A DNA stretch of 13,414 nucleotides from Gymnopilus junonius (Eukaryota > Basidiomycota > Agaricomycetes > Agaricales > Galerinaceae). Location: the NCBI GenBank assembly GCA_015501075.1, contig JADNYJ010000775.1, forward strand, positions 1 through 13,414, given 5' to 3'. Under the pieces are notes generated by a model. That model was not told the DNA's origin. It was given only the letters and a program-made list of their open reading frames with translations, and made no database searches. This document shows positions 1-8,462 of this stretch, piece by piece; within the stretch, counting starts at the first letter, position 1; every line of letters begins with the position of its first letter. A program made the position numbers and the translations under genes.

Positions 1-155
1 AGAGAGGACTTTCAATAGGGGCCAGCGATACAACCTTTTCAGCCATCACCACATTCTTTGCGGCCAAGCTCCAATTTTCCGAGGTACAAAGTAGGGGACA
101 AGACAAATTCGGTCAGGTTCTTGAAAGGAGACCGCCCGAACTCGACGCCCTTAGG
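1..155 (+). pseudogene. Cytochrome P450 exon remnant (I-helix)
   Basis: From base 19, right after a 3' splice site-like TAG at 16-18, the plus strand reads GASDTTFSAITTFFAAKLQF and continues to PPELDALR before a stop at 156-158. This matches the I-helix exon of the P450 gene downstream (2394-2571), which reads AGTDTT...TFFAA...PEVQ...VLEGR.PEFD. The exon begins at the same codon and in the same phase in both copies, so they are homologous. The conserved acidic-threonine pair of the oxygen-binding groove (DTT) is kept. The similarity stops after PELDAL. The rest of the exon, including the ExxR helix, is not found before the transposon at 307. The 5' part may lie outside the window. I read it as the truncated relic of a tandem P450 copy; a GT at 155-156 could instead be a real splice donor. 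Confidence 0.7.
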
Positions 156-306
156 TGAATTTCTCTATCCGAACCATCCGAGTCTTGTCTTTGATTGTGC
201 TTAATATGCTTGATTCAGCCGTTTACCCGTTTCCCCGTCTTGTCAACTGAGTGGGAACATTTCAATTTTCGGCTTATGACCAGTCATCGATCATCGCGAA
301 CACCGG

Positions 307-371
307 CACTGCTGGCAACAGGTTATTTAAGTAGACTAAAAATGATTAAAAAAATAAATTAAACATGTTTA
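307..371 (+). repeat. Left terminal inverted repeat
   Basis: This is the 65-bp left arm of the transposable element. It starts CACTGCTGGCAACAGGTTAT and ends ...AACATGTTTA. It differs from the right arm at only three positions, so the copy is not very old. Confidence 0.85.
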
Positions 372-884
372 CATGTTTTCACCCATTTTTCGAGATCTTG
401 AATCTATTAAAAATGATATATTTTAATTCTGAAAAAATATAATACAGATCCTACCTGTATTATAAAGTTCTTAGCCCCACAGAATCTAAAGTTTACATCA
501 TGTTTTTGTATAGACAAAAGCTTTTGTTAAATTTCACATTCACATTTTCTTTTGTTGTCTCGTAAATGATAAATTTAGCAAGGATTTTTGTTGTTGGATA
601 AACAAAAAGAACAATGTTTCGCACCCAAACTGAATTGAAAATATTTTTAATTTATTTTAAAGGGACCAAAACTTGTCTTAAATACTACAATTGACAATGA
701 GAACAATAAAAAAATAAACTCTACCTTTCTGTCACCATTTTTGATCAAAAAATTTTAGCACAAGTATTGCATTTAATAGGCATATAAATATGCTAAAAAT
801 GAAGTGTTCGACAAAAGAATTTCTGTACGAGAAATTGTTGAGTTAAAAATAGATTTTATGTGACGGAAAAGCGGACCAAGAACA

Positions 885-949
885 TAAACATGTTTAATTT
901 ATTTTCTTAATCATTTTTGGTCAACTTAAATAACCTGTTGCCAGCAGTG
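885..949 (-). repeat. Right terminal inverted repeat
   Basis: This is the 65-bp right arm, the reverse complement of 307-371 apart from three substitutions. The next three bases (950-952, CGG) repeat the three bases before the left arm (304-306), as expected for a target-site duplication. Confidence 0.85.
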
Positions 950-1146
950 CGGGAACCTTGTCAATGGATAACAAGGGGTGCGCGGTCCGGTTTTTATCCC
1001 TTCCACTCTTATCGGCACAACATGACAGAGAAGTCTGGACTGAAGTGGAGTCCAATTTACGTAAATATTGAAAGTATGCAGATAAACCAGCATCATCTGT
1101 TCCAACATGTTCCTTGCTTAAACCCAACACCATAACGGTTACCGTA

Positions 1147-3317
1147 ATGGATAGGACAGATGAAGTCGTGCTTCTACTAACTGTGGCAGCAATGTTGCTC
1201 TTGTATTTTGGCAACAGGATACACCGTTCTTTGCCCTATCCTCCAGGTCCCAGGAAATTACCACTGCTCGGAAACCTGCTTGATTTTCCCCTCAGTTTTA
1301 GTTGGGAGACTTATGCGCGGTGGAGCAAAGACCACAGTGAATTTATTTTTTCTTTTGCTGGAATACTACTCATAAAGCATAGTTTTGCAGATTCAGACAT
1401 TATTCACCTCCGTGCTGCTGGCAGAGACTTTATTGTTCTGAATTCTTTAACAGCCGCTACTGATCTCCTTGATAAGAAATCAGTAATCTATTCGGGAAGG
1501 TGTGTGTATGATATCCTCAACAGAACAAGGTGTACTTATCCTGAACGTACTTTAGACCTCAGCACACCATGGTAACTGAACTGAACTGTAAGTTGTGGCC
1601 GTGTCAATTGATCAAATCTTGAACCTTCCTTTTCTACAACGTAGTATGGGTTGGAATTGGGTGTTTTCCGCTATGCCCTACGGAGAACGCTGGAAACAGC
1701 GCAGAAGGTTATTCCAGCAATATTTCAGCAACCGAAACGTCGCTTCATACCGAATCAAGGAATTAAAATTTGTGCGGAAGGCTTTGTGTCGACTACTAGA
1801 ACACCCCAATGATTTATTTGGGATTATCCGGCAGTAAGTGCTATCATTCAAGACGGGAATGGTAGTTCTGACGGTCCTTAACACCTCAATATTTCGAAGT
1901 TCAATAGGAGGCGTTGCAATCTCATTGGCTTATGGCTTGAAGATTCGTGACAGCAATGATCTGTTCATTAATCTGGCAGAACGTGCTTTGCAAACCGCAC
2001 TCGAGGCGACTCTTCCGGGGGCGTTCCTAGTCGACTTCATTCCATGGCTAAAGTACGTTCCTGAATGGATGCCTGGTGCTGGTTTTCAGAAGAAAGCAAG
2101 GATGTGGAAAAAGTTACAGGAAGAAATGCATGAGCTGCCTTATTCTGAGGCAGTCAAAAACTTAGTCTGTTTGGTCCACCCTGCTGTAGGCGATGACATG
2201 CTGATATATTGGAAAATAGGCTTCAGGTACAGCAGACCCATCTCTTACTTCGAACTCTCTGGAAAAATTGGACGACAGCCTCAATGTTGAGCACCAAGAA
2301 GAAATTATAAAAGACACAGCTGGAATCGTGTTTGCAGGTGAGGCCTTTTGATTATTTGCACTGTCACATTTTAATCAAGAACCATTTCGATAGCCGGTAC
2401 TGACACAACTATGGCAGCTATGCAAACATTCTTCGCAGCAATGCTTTGCTACCCAGAAGTGCAAAAGAATGCCCAAGCCGAGTTGGATCGCGTCCTTGAA
2501 GGAAGGATGCCCGAATTCGACGATGAACCAAATCTGCCATATCTTTCTGTAGTCATCCAAGAAGTTATGAGGTATTTGATTTACTCCACTACTTGTGCTC
2601 GTTTGACTGACAGTCTGCTTGTAGATGGAAGCCGGTCGTCCCTTTGGGTTGTTTCTCTAATATTTCCATATTGTGTTCTGTTTTAATCTTGTCATCACCA
2701 CTTAGGTCTTCCCCATCAAGTAACCGATGATGATGTGTACGAGGGCTATCACATTCCTAAGGGAGCCTTCGTCATTGCCAACGCATGGTAAATAAAATTT
2801 CTCCCAATATACATTTCGATCTTGATTTTCCCGTCGTCTTAGGGCAATGCTCCAAAACGAGGAAGACTATCCCGATCCGTCCTCCTTCAAGCCGGAACGC
2901 TTCTTGACACCCGACGGACAGTTGAACCCTGCAGTACGCGACCCCAATTTAATGGCATTCGGGTTCGGCCGCCGGTTCGTACTATAATGCTGTTTGCTTT
3001 CTTATGAACCTTACCTTTATCTTAAGGATATGCCCGGGCTCTAATGTTGCGCTGTCACTTCTATGGATCTGGATCGCTTCGTTCCTAACGACCTTTGACA
3101 TCTCGAATCCTTTGGATGACGACGGTGTACCAGTTGATCCATCCATCAAGTACGATGGTGCACTGAGCCTCACATTGTAAGTCCTTTGCATACATACTGG
3201 AGAGGGATATATCATTTACCTTGAATCAGCCATCCCCTGCCTTTCAAGTGCACCATAAAGCCGCGATCCGAAGCCTCCGAAGAGTTAATCCGGTCTCAAG
3301 TGCACACTGACATTTAG
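1147..3317 (+). CDS. Cytochrome P450 monooxygenase, 12 exons, frame lesion at exon 3
   Basis: A microsomal haem monooxygenase, probably of the fungal CYP64-like (OrdA-type) group; the substrate cannot be told. Exons: 1147-1336, 1391-1499, 1556-1587, 1645-1833, 1900-2168, 2227-2337, 2394-2571, 2625-2647, 2706-2787, 2843-2974, 3027-3176, 3230-3317. Visible signatures are an N-terminal membrane anchor (residues about 7-21), the proline hinge PYPPGP (about 30-35), I-helix AGTDTT (about 299-304), ExxR as EVMR (about 355-358), PERF, and the haem loop FGFGRRICPG with its cysteine near 439. All introns are 52-66 nt. The exons sum to 1553 nt, 5 more than 516 codons. The excess is a tandem GAACT duplication at the end of exon 3 (1578-1587). 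Without it the junction would read VTELMGW in frame. Skipping exon 3 also restores frame (506 aa). The gene is either newly broken or rescued by exon skipping. Confidence 0.85.
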
Positions 3318-4356
3318 ACTTCAAATTTCGTGCTTGTAATTTATTCGACATGTATGTGGGCTTCGAATTAATTCCTTTGCATCAGATTCACGCGCATTGC
3401 GACGATATAGCATTTCAAATGACGGTACAGAGAATGGAGACTCCTAAGTAGAGATATTTATGACGGCACCACAACTTGTGGTAAATCGAGGTGGGACCCG
3501 AGAGGAAGGTCCGGGAAGTCCAGAGATCACATCTAATCTTGGCTGGGAAGTGATGTGGGCTGTGTGAAGGTGACTGAAGAGTCGGAAAATACATTGGACA
3601 AATTTTCCTGAGGTTAATTGAGGTGTTTCTTGCAGAAAAAAAATTTCAGGTTAACACAGAAAGAATAGCATATTTTGAGCATACTTACTTTGAACAAAGA
3701 CAGACAAATTTTTTAAGTGCTGAAGAGGGTAAAGTAGTGTCGAGCTATTGAATTACTGACCAAGAGGAGCCGATGAGACCCTGAGCTGGCGATCACGCCG
3801 CGAAGCGAGAATTTTAATAAAATGTGTACTACTGGTGAACCAGCTCACCTTCGTAAATTGAACCCGTAAATTGAGCTGATTTACGGTAAATTGGTCGCAG
3901 AGTATTTGGTATTCGAACGAACGATATTTTCTAGACATCGCACTTTGATTGCCCCGATTTGTCAGCCTCCTGACTGAGTGTTTGACTCGTTGAAAGAACG
4001 TAAGCCATGAATGGCGACCAACCTATCTATGGGAATAATTCCTTGGAAGGGAAGGAGCTGAACGAACGCCCATCATTTTCGATCACGTCATACTAATGCA
4101 GTGAGATATGAATTTTGAATGTAACTGACAAAAGAGTTGAGGAAATGGTCCTCAGATACATGATATGATACACGATGTGGAAAAAAAGGTTATCGAAAAC
4201 ATCATACAGACAATTGCAATTATTTAATGATTAGAAGTTCCGACATCCACACGCAAAATGTCAATGAGTTCATACGACACAGTGACCATGGTCCGTCCGA
4301 CAAACTGCCTCTAAGTCCATTACACCATAAGGTAGGTGGCCAGGCTACGACAGGTA
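3318..4356. other. Gene-free stretch between P450 and dioxygenase
   Basis: About 1.04 kb separates the P450 stop from the stop of the dioxygenase on the other strand, so it holds both 3' ends. I see no open frame with recognisable protein features, no tRNA and no complete transposon. The only structure is a small cluster of inverted and direct repeats at 3782-3893. Confidence 0.6.
3782..3893. repeat. Cluster of short inverted and direct repeats
   Basis: Within 112 bp: TGAGCTGG (3782-3789) is repeated inverted at 3840-3847; CTGGTgaACCAG forms a tight hairpin at 3832-3843; CCGTAAAT (3864-3871) and ATTTACGG (3879-3886) form an 8-bp stem with a 7-nt loop; and GTAAATTG occurs three times (3853, 3866, 3886). 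No protein is encoded. It may be the end of an old non-autonomous element, but no outer boundaries are visible. Confidence 0.45.
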
Positions 4357-5843
4357 TCATGCGTATGCCTTCACATCCTCATGGGTAGGCCCGGCAGGTT
4401 CATCGGACGCAGCAAGGTTGCACTGGTGGAATGCACGGACTTGGTCTGGCGTGAATGCTCCTACGACGGTATGCAGTAGCCCGCGATTATGGAAGAGGAC
4501 AAAGTCATTCTCTTGCCTGAATGGAAATAAAAGAGTGTGAGTTTAAGGAAAGTATAGAAGACGCGCAACGGCAGACGAACCAATCGTGAGGGTAAACAAG
4601 CTTAATCATCGCATATAATCAGCTTTCAAACTCAAGATGACGAGGAAAACCACGACGGCTTACTGATGGAGCGATACCAGGCCGTTGCATCTTGTATAAA
4701 AGTTCACGGACTTCCTTCAGGTCGGTTATATGCTCGCCGTCAGGGTACAATGCGCCTTCACGGTTTGCGCCTTCTGGAAGAGGGTCGACCAGGAGCTCCA
4801 TAGCACCACAGGGGTGTACTTGGAAATGTAGGTCGCCAGTCGCAGGGTTCTTCCAAAGCTACAGGCCGCTAATAAATTCCAAATTCAGAGCAGACATCCG
4901 ACTCAACATACCACAGGCAGGACTTTAATCTTTGACTCCTCCCAAGGTGGTAGCTCTTCCAAAGGCATTTCCAGCCCTTCACTCTCAATCCCCAGAGCAG
5001 TCGACATCGCATGGGCAGGTGCCATCCACACATACGGATGAGGGCGCATACTTGACCTTTGACCGCACCGCCAGGCTCTTCAACTCCTTTGGCAAGATGT
5101 CAAACATCACTTCCCTGATACGAACGCCGTTGTCCCTAGTGGCACCTCGAGCTCATCTCCTGTCCATCATCGTACCTACACAATTGGCCTGGGCCCTGGG
5201 GAACCGACAGCCCATAAAGCGTCGTCACCTTGGCGGGTTCAGGTCGTACAACGCAGCATCGATATGCCACCTGTAGAACCTCGTGACGCCTTCTCTTCAT
5301 CCTCGGGCGAGACCCGGGTTTTGTGGAAGGTGGTATGGGAGGGGTGTTTGAGTTTGGCTTCGGCGAGCCCTTCGTGGTTGTATACTGTGCCGTTGCCGAT
5401 GAGTTGGACTTGGGGGACAGAGGGGATGGTTTTGAGATCGGGGTGAAGGATAGATTTTTTGGTTTCGCCTGTTTTGTTGTTGCCGTGGCCGTAGCTCTCG
5501 GATTGGGGGTCGAAAGCCTGCAAATAGGGCTGATCAGCTCAGGCACACACGAGTCAAGTTTAAATGACGTTACCTTTGTCAATGCGTATTGTTGTGCTGG
5601 GCTCACATTCGCATTCCTGAATAAAAGTGCACCATGCTGATGTGGCAGATATTTGCATAAGAACGGGTCGATATCATGGAGCGGATCAAACAAACACACC
5701 TTGTACAGCGCCTGCTCGATCTCCTTGAACAGCTCAGGACTCACATCAGCCGGATTGACGCCCTTCACCTCCCTCCCAAAGTCAGCAAGCTTGGAAGCGT
5801 CCGCAGAGGCAGGTAATGGAAGAGGAACGAGCTCAATAGCCAT
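4357..5843 (-). pseudogene. TauD/TfdA-family 2-oxoglutarate/Fe(II) dioxygenase, frame-broken
   Basis: A fungal dioxygenase that would couple 2-oxoglutarate decarboxylation to substrate oxidation. Its architecture recalls XanA-type xanthine dioxygenases, an inference from memory. Exons on the minus strand: 5843-5700, 5636-5574, 5517-4912, 4858-4664, 4600-4581, 4516-4357. Together they would give about 396 aa, starting MAIELVPLPL. Conserved blocks are SYGHGNNK, ILHPDLKTIP, the iron motif HID (about 154-156, in FYRWHIDAALYD), HPCGAMELL, and the distal histidine region LFHNRGLLHTVVGAF, followed by VR. Exon 3 breaks frame five times: near 5297, 5231, 5163, 5110 and 5042. Four look like one-base losses and one like a one-base gain. 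Conserved protein sequence resumes after each. The flanking exons are clean. Either inactivation is recent, or this short stretch of consensus is poor. Confidence 0.85.
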
Positions 5844-5912
5844 GGTGGAGGTAATGGGAGGTGTTGGATGATAAGCTGGGTCAGTGCGCATGCAAGATCC
5901 GAAGTGACGCTG

Positions 5913-5920
5913 CTTATATA
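5913..5920 (-). promoter_or_regulatory. TATA box of the dioxygenase gene
   Basis: The minus strand reads TATATAAG here, 70 bp upstream of the start codon at 5843. This spacing suits a fungal core promoter with transcription starting some 30 bp downstream. Confidence 0.5.
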
Positions 5921-6072
5921 CTCTGGCCGTCCCGGTTGTTCGGGGAAAGATGCTGATACTGACAGAACAACGCGGACTAACCACACGCCAGAGGGGTGAC
6001 ATGACCACATTGGATAGATATCGGATAATGCAGTCAGTGGCGAGAGGGTCGGCAGAGGAGCCTGGAGTTCTA

Positions 6073-6095
6073 CTTATCGACTATCTTATCTTATC
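6073..6095 (-). promoter_or_regulatory. Cluster of GATA-factor sites
   Basis: On the minus strand three GATAAG hexamers and one GATAG lie within 23 bp, about 230-250 bp upstream of the dioxygenase start. Fungal AreA/NIT2-type GATA regulators act through clustered HGATAR sites at nitrogen-source genes. A dioxygenase releasing nitrogen (for example from purines) would suit such control; this is inference. Confidence 0.45.
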
Positions 6096-6404
6096 CAGGA
6101 GTATTTTCATTTTCAAAATCAATTCGCTCCTCGTAAAATTGTTCAGGTTCATGGGCTGGAATGGAGGACAGGTTTCTATGCTGGATATTCGATGCGACAC
6201 CAACAGACATACAACAGTATTTGGACGATCAAGCCAATCTCTCGACACATCTTCGTTATCCGCATTGAAACACAAGCAGCGATGTTGATGTTTTCAAATT
6301 TTGGCGTGTTGCATGGGCATAAAGCAATAGAGGGCGGACATACATACAACCGTGCATGAGAAAGCGTAAGGTAAAAGAAGAAAAACCGGGTAATGCCATT
6401 CCAG

Positions 6405-7090
6405 TTAGATAGTGGTCTCGTAAGGAACGGGGGTCATCGTCTGGGGAGTGTTCTCCTTGGTGCTGACAACGTGGGATTCCCGAGGCTGAGCAGGGATACG
6501 GCGGAGGTTGATGCGCTCTGAAGTTAATTGGAAAGATTGCCACAAGATCAGCATCCCATTACAAACTGCGAAATACAACCCAACTCACCGCCCTTCTCCT
6601 TAGCAGCGGCATGTGCATCGTGGTTAGCCTTCACTCGGTCCAAGAACTCCTGACGGCATTTTGAGTGACGGACGTGCTCGACACGGAGGTTCACTCGCTT
6701 CTCGAGGTAGCGGTTGCCGACGACCTTGTACACAATAACACCGACAGCAGAAGGGGTGACGTTGTAGACAATACCGGTGCGGCTAGTGGAGTAAAATACC
6801 AGAAATTTAGCACACCTCAAGCGGGGTATCCTAAGACCAATTGACTAACCCATGGTAGTATTTGTGGGGCATACCCTTTTGTTGGGCGGCGTTGGCCTTG
6901 ATGTCGACGATGTCTCCTACATGGTAGTTGATGAGGAAAGTCGACAGCTTAACGGGACCGTGCTCTAAAACACCACAAAATTTCGGGTCAGCTCCCCTCC
7001 ACCAACACCAAGCTCGACGAAAAGCGCACCCTTGAAGCCCCGCTTGAACATGTGGCGCGTGCGCGCGCGGTAACCGAAGGAGTGAGGCAT
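6405..7090 (-). CDS. RPL21: 60S ribosomal protein L21 (eL21)
   Basis: A structural protein of the cytosolic large ribosomal subunit. The four exons on the minus strand are 7090-7030, 6964-6850, 6782-6589 and 6517-6405, totalling 483 nt, for 160 aa. This equals the length of yeast Rpl21. The protein starts [20 protein letters not shown]. It contains the family blocks [48 protein letters not shown] and the C-terminal [13 protein letters not shown]...PVPYETTI. All introns are GT-AG (65-71 nt) and the frame is intact. A likely extra 60-nt intron (7150-7091) lies in the 5' UTR: GTAAGT donor, and an acceptor AG directly before the ATG. The gene is divergent from RPS9, 312 bp away, which suggests shared control of two ribosomal protein genes. 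Confidence 0.97.
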
Positions 7091-7150
7091 CTTGAGGACT
7101 ATCAAAATCGGTGAGCTTGTCGTACAGCACACGCTCAAAGGTCGACTTAC
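7091..7150 (-). other. Probable 5' UTR intron of eL21
   Basis: The minus strand has a consensus GTAAGT at 7150-7145 and an AG at 7092-7091 immediately before the eL21 start codon. The 60-nt span matches the other introns of this locus. A CTCAC branch-like motif lies between. No transcript evidence is available. Confidence 0.5.
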
Positions 7151-7402
7151 AAGGGGCGTTGTCGTTATCCTATCCGGTGTCGAGGGGCAACTACAATTTG
7201 GTGTGGACCGGCAATTGCCGAGTGGCTGCAGTGTTCTGTACAGTTGTGGCTGTGCCTGGAGTCTATTCTGTTTGCATCTCTTTGGCTATCCCACCCAATT
7301 GGACGTCCCAAGAGTTTCGAGGTCCTGTTTCCTGCCTCCTCAAGACCCACAAACTTAACGTCGTCGTCGTCGCTGTCGACTTCGTTCTTATAATCCCCAA
7401 AA
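7091..7402. promoter_or_regulatory. Shared divergent promoter of eL21 and RPS9
   Basis: 312 bp separate the two divergent start codons. Pyrimidine-rich tracts (7328-7341) and a short GTC-type triplet repeat (7359-7372) lie on the RPS9 side. No TATA box at a useful distance is seen, which is common for ribosomal protein promoters. Co-regulation of the pair is inferred from the arrangement. Confidence 0.6.
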
Positions 7403-8285
7403 ATGCCCAGGTAATGTCATCGCTGTCCTTTCATAGCCACTAAAGATGTTAACGATGTCGAGACCAGGGCTCCAAGAAACCACTCCAAGACGTGAGTCTA
7501 CTTTTTCGCATCTAGGTCTCCTCAAGATCCACTGGCAAGTGGAGGGTGATAGCAGTTGTGCTGACAAGCCAATGCTCCCATTGTTACTTTTGTAACAAAT
7601 TTACAGTTACAATGTTCCCCGTCGTCCCTTCGGTTCGGCTCGTCTCGACGCTGAGCTAAAGGTATCGTCAATTTTATTCCGAGTCCTACAAAATAAGAAG
7701 AACTGACGGAATGTTTTTCTCTATAGCTCGCCGGTGAATACGGTCTCCGCAACAAGCGCGAGATCTGGCGTATCGCCCTGATCCTGTCCAAGATTCGTCG
7801 TGCTGCCCGTGAGCTGCTGAAGCTCGACGACAAAGACCCCAAGCGTCTCTTCGAGGGTAACGCCCTCATTCGCCGTCTCGTGCGAATTGGTGTGCTCGAC
7901 GAAACCCGCATGCGTCTCGATTACGTGCTTGCCCTCAAGATTGAAGATTTCTTGGAGCGAAGGCTGCAGACCCAGGTCTTCAAGAGCGGATTGGCCAAGA
8001 GCATTCACCACGCTCGTGTTCTTATCAGGCAGAGGCACATCCGGTACGTTCATGTTGTTTTACTGTTCTCGGTAATTCTGTTACTGATCAACTTCTTTTA
8101 TCTGCAGTGTTGGCAAGCAGATTGTCAACGCCCCATCTTTCGTCGTCCGTCTCGACTCCCAAAAGCATATTGACTTTGCGCTCACCTCTCCCTATGGTGG
8201 AGGCCGCGCTGGTCGCGTCAAGCGCAAGCGCATTGCCGCTGCTGCCAAGAAGGAGGAGGGTGGTGATGAGGATGAGGAGGAGTAG
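7403..8285 (+). CDS. RPS9: 40S ribosomal protein S9 (uS4)
   Basis: A small-subunit ribosomal protein that binds 18S rRNA early in assembly and supports decoding fidelity. The five exons are 7403-7410, 7468-7491, 7607-7661, 7727-8043 and 8108-8285; 582 nt, 193 aa. The first exon holds only ATGCCCAG. The protein starts [19 protein letters not shown]. It contains [13 protein letters not shown], the S4 RNA-binding region ([20 protein letters not shown], then [19 protein letters not shown]) and the tail [20 protein letters not shown], ending in an acidic run. The frame is intact and the length is close to yeast Rps9 (197 aa). The 115-nt intron 7492-7606 is about twice as long as its neighbours and carries two hairpins. 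The gene is convergent with the GH47 gene, with 177 bp between stop codons. Confidence 0.97.
7492..7606 (+). promoter_or_regulatory. Long structured intron in RPS9
   Basis: This intron has a GTGAGT donor, a CTGAC branch-like motif at 7561-7565 and acceptor TTTACAG. It contains a 6-bp stem with a GGCA loop (7528-7543). A 7-bp stem TTGTTAC/GTAACAA with a TTTT loop (7581-7598) lies between branch site and acceptor. Yeast RPS9 introns are known to mediate splicing autoregulation by Rps9. A similar role here is inference. Confidence 0.4.
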
Positions 8286-8462
8286 ACTATTTGCCAGTAG
8301 CTTCCCTCCCGTATGTTTCTTGTGTATTGTATGTTATCGACTATGTGCCACCATGATGCATGCATGCTTTTCGCACTTGTAAGATGATGAGAATTAGTTT
8401 TGTTTCAGGTCTTGTATGTACTACAGAACTGATTATTTTGTGCGAGGAAACTCTGAGTATCA
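8286..8462. other. Convergent 3' ends of RPS9 and GH47
   Basis: 177 bp between two facing stop codons must hold both 3' UTRs and polyadenylation signals. TGTA-rich sequence at 8323-8334 may serve the RPS9 side. The transcripts could overlap. Confidence 0.5.

Larger units (their letters stand above)
307..949. mobile_element. Non-autonomous CACTA/EnSpm-like element
   Basis: The 643-bp AT-rich segment is bounded by long inverted repeats. The left end (307-371) and the reverse complement of the right end (885-949) match over 65 bp with three mismatches. Both ends begin CACTGCTGGCAACAGG. The bases just outside are CGG on both sides (304-306 and 950-952), a 3-bp target-site duplication. CACTA-superfamily elements are known for CACTA/CACTG termini and 3-bp duplications, so that class fits best. 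The interior is very AT-rich, has many stop codons and encodes no transposase, so it would have to be mobilised in trans. It sits between a P450 remnant and an almost complete P450 gene. PIF/Harbinger elements also make 3-bp duplications, but usually of a TWA target. Confidence 0.8.
5844..6404. other. Intergenic: dioxygenase promoter and eL21 3' end
   Basis: 561 bp between the dioxygenase start and the eL21 stop, both on the minus strand. It holds the TATA box and GATA cluster listed separately. Open frames here on either strand are short and show no protein family features. Confidence 0.6.

Noticed and set aside
239..964. CTTGTCAA at 239-246 and 957-964 as the element's target duplication
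   Set aside because: It lies about 60 bp from the left end but only 7 bp from the right end. CGG directly at both ends fits instead.
917..1214. Overlapping short open frames over the transposon's right end
   Set aside because: They include inverted-repeat sequence and P450 upstream sequence, with no family features.
3753..3850. Hammerhead-like ribozyme suggested by CGATGAG and nearby stems
   Set aside because: The conserved CUGAUGA and GAAA core cannot be placed with the required three helices.
1147..5843. P450 plus dioxygenase as a secondary-metabolite cluster
   Set aside because: No core synthase, transporter or regulator lies nearby, both genes are damaged, and the two stops face each other across 1 kb.
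5136..6008. A 290-codon minus-strand open frame as a single-exon protein
   Set aside because: It reads through two clear introns and then out of frame through the dioxygenase core. The family match is to spliced exons starting at 5843.
7545..7570. C/D-box snoRNA in the RPS9 intron
   Set aside because: A GTGATAG and a CTGA occur but are only about 10 nt apart, with no proper C box or guide-sized spacing.
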